From Spirochaetota bacterium (GTDB lineage Bacteria; Spirochaetota; JAHITG01): a stretch of 8,209 nt of DNA. Both the position numbers and the translations under genes were made by a program. Location: NCBI GenBank assembly GCA_018817865.1, contig JAHITG010000456.1, positions 1 through 8,209 of the forward strand, given 5' to 3'. Below the pieces are notes generated by a model. It did not search any database and was not told the DNA's origin. It saw only the letters and a list, made by a program, of their open reading frames with translations. Below, piece by piece: positions 6,499-8,209 of the stretch. The number at the start of each line of letters is the position of its first letter. The stretch's first letter is position 1.

Positions 6499-6624
6499 AG
6501 GTGCCAGGTCTTAACTTTATCTTTTGTAAACTATTTGATTTATATTGTTCTAATATGCAATCATTTTATTTAAATATAGCATATAAAAAAATAAAAAAGT
6601 GATAAAGTTAAGACCTGGCACTTT
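6499..6624. repeat. Long inverted repeat (21-bp perfect arms, 79-nt spacer)
   Basis: The arms 6501-6521 (beginning GTGCCAGGTCTTAAC) and 6601-6621 (ending GTTAAGACCTGGCAC) are perfect reverse complements over 21 bp. A G-T wobble and two A-T pairs extend them outward to 6498-6624. The spacer is very AT-rich and has no open frame of note. The structure looks like a small non-autonomous element of about 125 bp with terminal inverted repeats, or a pair of REP-like units facing each other. I find no clear target-site duplication. It fills the middle of the divergent nupC-moeA intergenic region, leaving about 55 bp on each side for promoters. Confidence 0.88.
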
Positions 6625-6644
6625 TTTCTTATTCTTTTTTCTTA

Positions 6645-6673
6645 TTGACTAATTAAATGAAATACTTTATTTA
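6645..6673 (+). promoter_or_regulatory. Possible promoter for moeA
   Basis: TTGACT (6645-6650) is five of six to the -35 consensus. It is followed after 17 nt by TATTTA (6668-6673), a weak -10. The predicted start of transcription would be at or just before the moeA ATG at 6682, implying a leaderless or nearly leaderless mRNA. This fits the lack of a Shine-Dalgarno sequence, but the -10 match is poor. Confidence 0.35.
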
Positions 6674-6681
6674 GATCCATA

Positions 6682-7911
6682 ATGATTTCCCTGAACACAG
6701 CCATTAATATAATAAAAAAGAGGGTAAGCCCGTTAAGTGTTGTATGGAAAGATATTGATCTGGCCGAAGGAGATATTGCTGCCCTTGATATCAGGATAGA
6801 TATTGATCTACCCCCTTTTAACAGGGCTGTTATGGACGGCTTTGCTATTAACAGGGCCTCCTATAATAGAAAAAGAGTATACACGATAATTGGTGAGATC
6901 AGGGCAGGAGCGGAGCCGGGTCCAGCCAATCGTAAGCAGGCTCTCGGATCAGGATTTTATGCTTTCAGGATCATGACGGGAGCAAAAGTTCCTGATGGCT
7001 TTAATGCCGTAATTCCGATAGAGGAGAGTAAAGAGGGGGAGAATAATACAGTACAGTTTAGAATGGGGATGGTCCCTTCGTCCCTGAATATCGCCTTAAA
7101 GGGAAGCGATTGTAAAAAAGGCCGCCTTATCATGTGCGGGGGAGATAGAATTGTATCTGCTAATCTGCCTGCTCTTCTTTCTTCCGGCATGAAGAGAGTG
7201 AAAGTTTTTAAACGGCCTGATGTCAGCCTTCTGATCACCGGGAATGAACTGGTGGAGATTGATGTAAAACCCAAAGGCATGCAGAGGCGGAATGTTAATA
7301 AGCATATTCTGAAAACACTTTGTTTGAAACACAATATCAATCTTAAACGTGTTTTAACCGTAGGAGATAATAAAAGATCGATCAGGGAGAAGATCCGGGA
7401 ACTTACTGACAGCTGTGACCTTTTGATCAGCACCGGTGCTGTCAGCATGGGGAAATATGATCATATCCCTGAAATTATTCGGGAAGGGTATGATCTCCTC
7501 TTCCATAAAGTGGCACAGAGGCCGGGTAAACCGGTCCTTTTAGGACAAAATAAAAGAAGGAAAAAATATATTCTCGGACTACCCGGAAATCCTCTATCTA
7601 TGTTGAGTTCGTTCTATTCCATAGGATTACCTTTAATAAGAAGGTTAAGCGGATTTTCTGATATTAACAACAGGGTGTATAAAGGCATATTGACCAAAAG
7701 CTATAAAAGGGAAGATGAAAGGATCCATTTTGTTCCGGCCGGGATCATCTTTCATGAGTCTGTTTTTAAAGTACATCCTAAACCGTTCCATACATCAGGG
7801 GATGTTATCAGCCTTATCGGTACTGATGGATGGTTTATTGCGGATAGGGAGAGAGTAAAATTTAACAAGGGGGATAAAGTAAGTTTTTTCACTTTTAATA
7901 TGCAATTATGA
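6682..7911 (+). CDS. moeA: Molybdopterin molybdenumtransferase MoeA
   Basis: This 409-residue cytoplasmic enzyme inserts molybdate into adenylylated molybdopterin, the last general step of molybdenum cofactor synthesis. Length and domain order are those of MoeA. Conserved blocks are LPPFNRAVMDGFAI (43-56, Asp52), AFRIMTGAKVPDGFNAVIP (94-112, Thr99), the mid-domain ALLSSGMKRVKV, SLLITGNEL (182-190, Glu189), STGAVSMGKYD (250-260, Asp260), HKVAQRPGKPVLLG (275-288), LGLPGNPLSMLSSF (299-311) and the C-terminal beta domain ending GDKVSFF. By alignment from memory with E. coli MoeA, Asp59, Thr100, Glu188 and Asp259 have counterparts, whereas the residue matching Asp228 is Asn204 (QRRNVN). The ATG at 6682 has no good Shine-Dalgarno sequence, and an upstream ATG at 6657 is out of frame and soon stopped. 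The stop overlaps the moaA start (ATGA). Confidence 0.93.
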   Translation: MISLNTAINIIKKRVSPLSVVWKDIDLAEGDIAALDIRIDIDLPPFNRAVMDGFAINRASYNRKRVYTIIGEIRAGAEPGPANRKQALGSGFYAFRIMTGAKVPDGFNAVIPIEESKEGENNTVQFRMGMVPSSLNIALKGSDCKKGRLIMCGGDRIVSANLPALLSSGMKRVKVFKRPDVSLLITGNELVEIDVKPKGMQRRNVNKHILKTLCLKHNINLKRVLTVGDNKRSIREKIRELTDSCDLLISTGAVSMGKYDHIPEIIREGYDLLFHKVAQRPGKPVLLGQNKRRKKYILGLPGNPLSMLSSFYSIGLPLIRRLSGFSDINNRVYKGILTKSYKREDERIHFVPAGIIFHESVFKVHPKPFHTSGDVISLIGTDGWFIADRERVKFNKGDKVSFFTFNMQL

Positions 7912-8209
7912 AAGAAAAAGATGATCTGTTAATTGATTATTTAAGGGTCTCTTTAACAGACCAATGTGATCTGAACTGTATCTATTGCGGGAATTCAAAA
8001 AGGAGTCTTCCTCCTTTGACCCAACTGCCTTTGGACATTCTTTTCCGGATGATCAGTGAGCTGGTAAAATGCGGAATAAAGAAAATACGCCTCACCGGCG
8101 GTGAGCCCCTGCTGCGGGAGGGGATCGTCTCTTTTATTCACCGGTTATCACAGCTGCCGTTTTCCCCGGATGTCCTGCTTACGACCAGTTTACATGTTGA
8201 CAGGGAGAA
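7908..8209 (+). CDS. moaA: GTP 3',8-cyclase MoaA, radical SAM (C-terminus cut by window edge)
   Basis: The first 100 residues of a radical SAM enzyme are visible. MoaA converts GTP to the cyclic precursor that MoaC turns into cPMP, the first step of molybdenum cofactor synthesis. The start ATG at 7908 overlaps the moeA stop. The protein reads YLRVSLTDQCDLNCIYCGNS (11-30) with the C-x3-C-x2-C iron-sulfur motif at Cys20, Cys24 and Cys27. KKIRLTGGEPLLREGI follows, the SAM-binding GGEP stretch flanked as in MoaA. Two deviations are visible: C-G-N in place of the usual C-M-P after the third cysteine, and LLTTSLHV where MoaA normally has TTNG. The second, C-terminal cluster and the GG tail lie outside the window, so another radical SAM family is not fully excluded. 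Neighbouring moeA supports MoaA. Confidence 0.85.
   Translation, partial: MKEKDDLLIDYLRVSLTDQCDLNCIYCGNSKRSLPPLTQLPLDILFRMISELVKCGIKKIRLTGGEPLLREGIVSFIHRLSQLPFSPDVLLTTSLHVDRE

Noticed and set aside
6601..6640. Right arm of the third inverted repeat followed by T-runs, resembling a plus-strand terminator
   Set aside because: The arms are 79 nt apart, no plus-strand gene lies upstream to be terminated, and the local sequence is T-rich anyway.
6957..7448. Minus-strand open frames within moeA
   Set aside because: They lie wholly opposite conserved MoeA motifs and show no family features, so they are shadows.
1..8209. CRISPR array, tRNA, rRNA or an autonomous transposase
   Set aside because: I saw no regularly spaced direct repeats, no cloverleaf-type sequence, no rRNA-like stretch and no transposase or integrase motifs on either strand.

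Overview
The window is an AT-rich, gene-dense stretch of bacterial chromosome. It has three transcription blocks and three unrelated-looking long inverted repeats, each at the edge of an intergenic gap. The organism is probably a Gram-negative (diderm), flagellated, anaerobic or fermentative bacterium. The evidence is a tripartite TRAP transporter, several exported or lipidated proteins, a HAMP membrane protein and a near-consensus sigma-28 (flagellar-type) promoter. The loose lipobox of the TRAP binding protein (I-L-N-C) and the sigma-28 site would fit a spirochaete or a neighbouring candidate phylum. That placement is a guess; no marker gene here settles it.

Positions 1-2163, minus strand: a TRAP operon, dctP (lipoprotein solute receptor), then dctQ (small membrane subunit, ATGA overlap), then dctM (large membrane subunit, cut by the left window edge). 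Together they form a Na+-driven uptake system for an organic acid. The substrate cannot be read from the sequence.

Positions 2164-2572, non-coding: from right to left on the minus strand, a short hairpin repeat just after the upstream operon, a sigma-28-type promoter, about 100 nt of structured non-coding sequence with a C-rich loop, a strong Rho-independent terminator, a plain AT-rich stretch, and a long perfect inverted repeat abutting the dctP ribosome binding site. The promoter-to-terminator unit looks like a small RNA gene or an attenuated leader of dctPQM. It is the most interesting item in the window.

Positions 2573-6444, minus strand: a probable operon in the order concentrative nucleoside transporter (NupC family), seven-repeat beta-propeller lipoprotein, exported HEAT-repeat protein, and a two-TM stand-alone HAMP protein. 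The last three look like an envelope-associated protein set of unknown function.

Positions 6445-6681: a divergent intergenic region with a third inverted repeat and possible promoters facing outwards. Neither flanking gene has a Shine-Dalgarno sequence.

Positions 6682-8209, plus strand: moeA followed by moaA (ATGA overlap, cut by the right window edge), encoding molybdenum cofactor biosynthesis enzymes.
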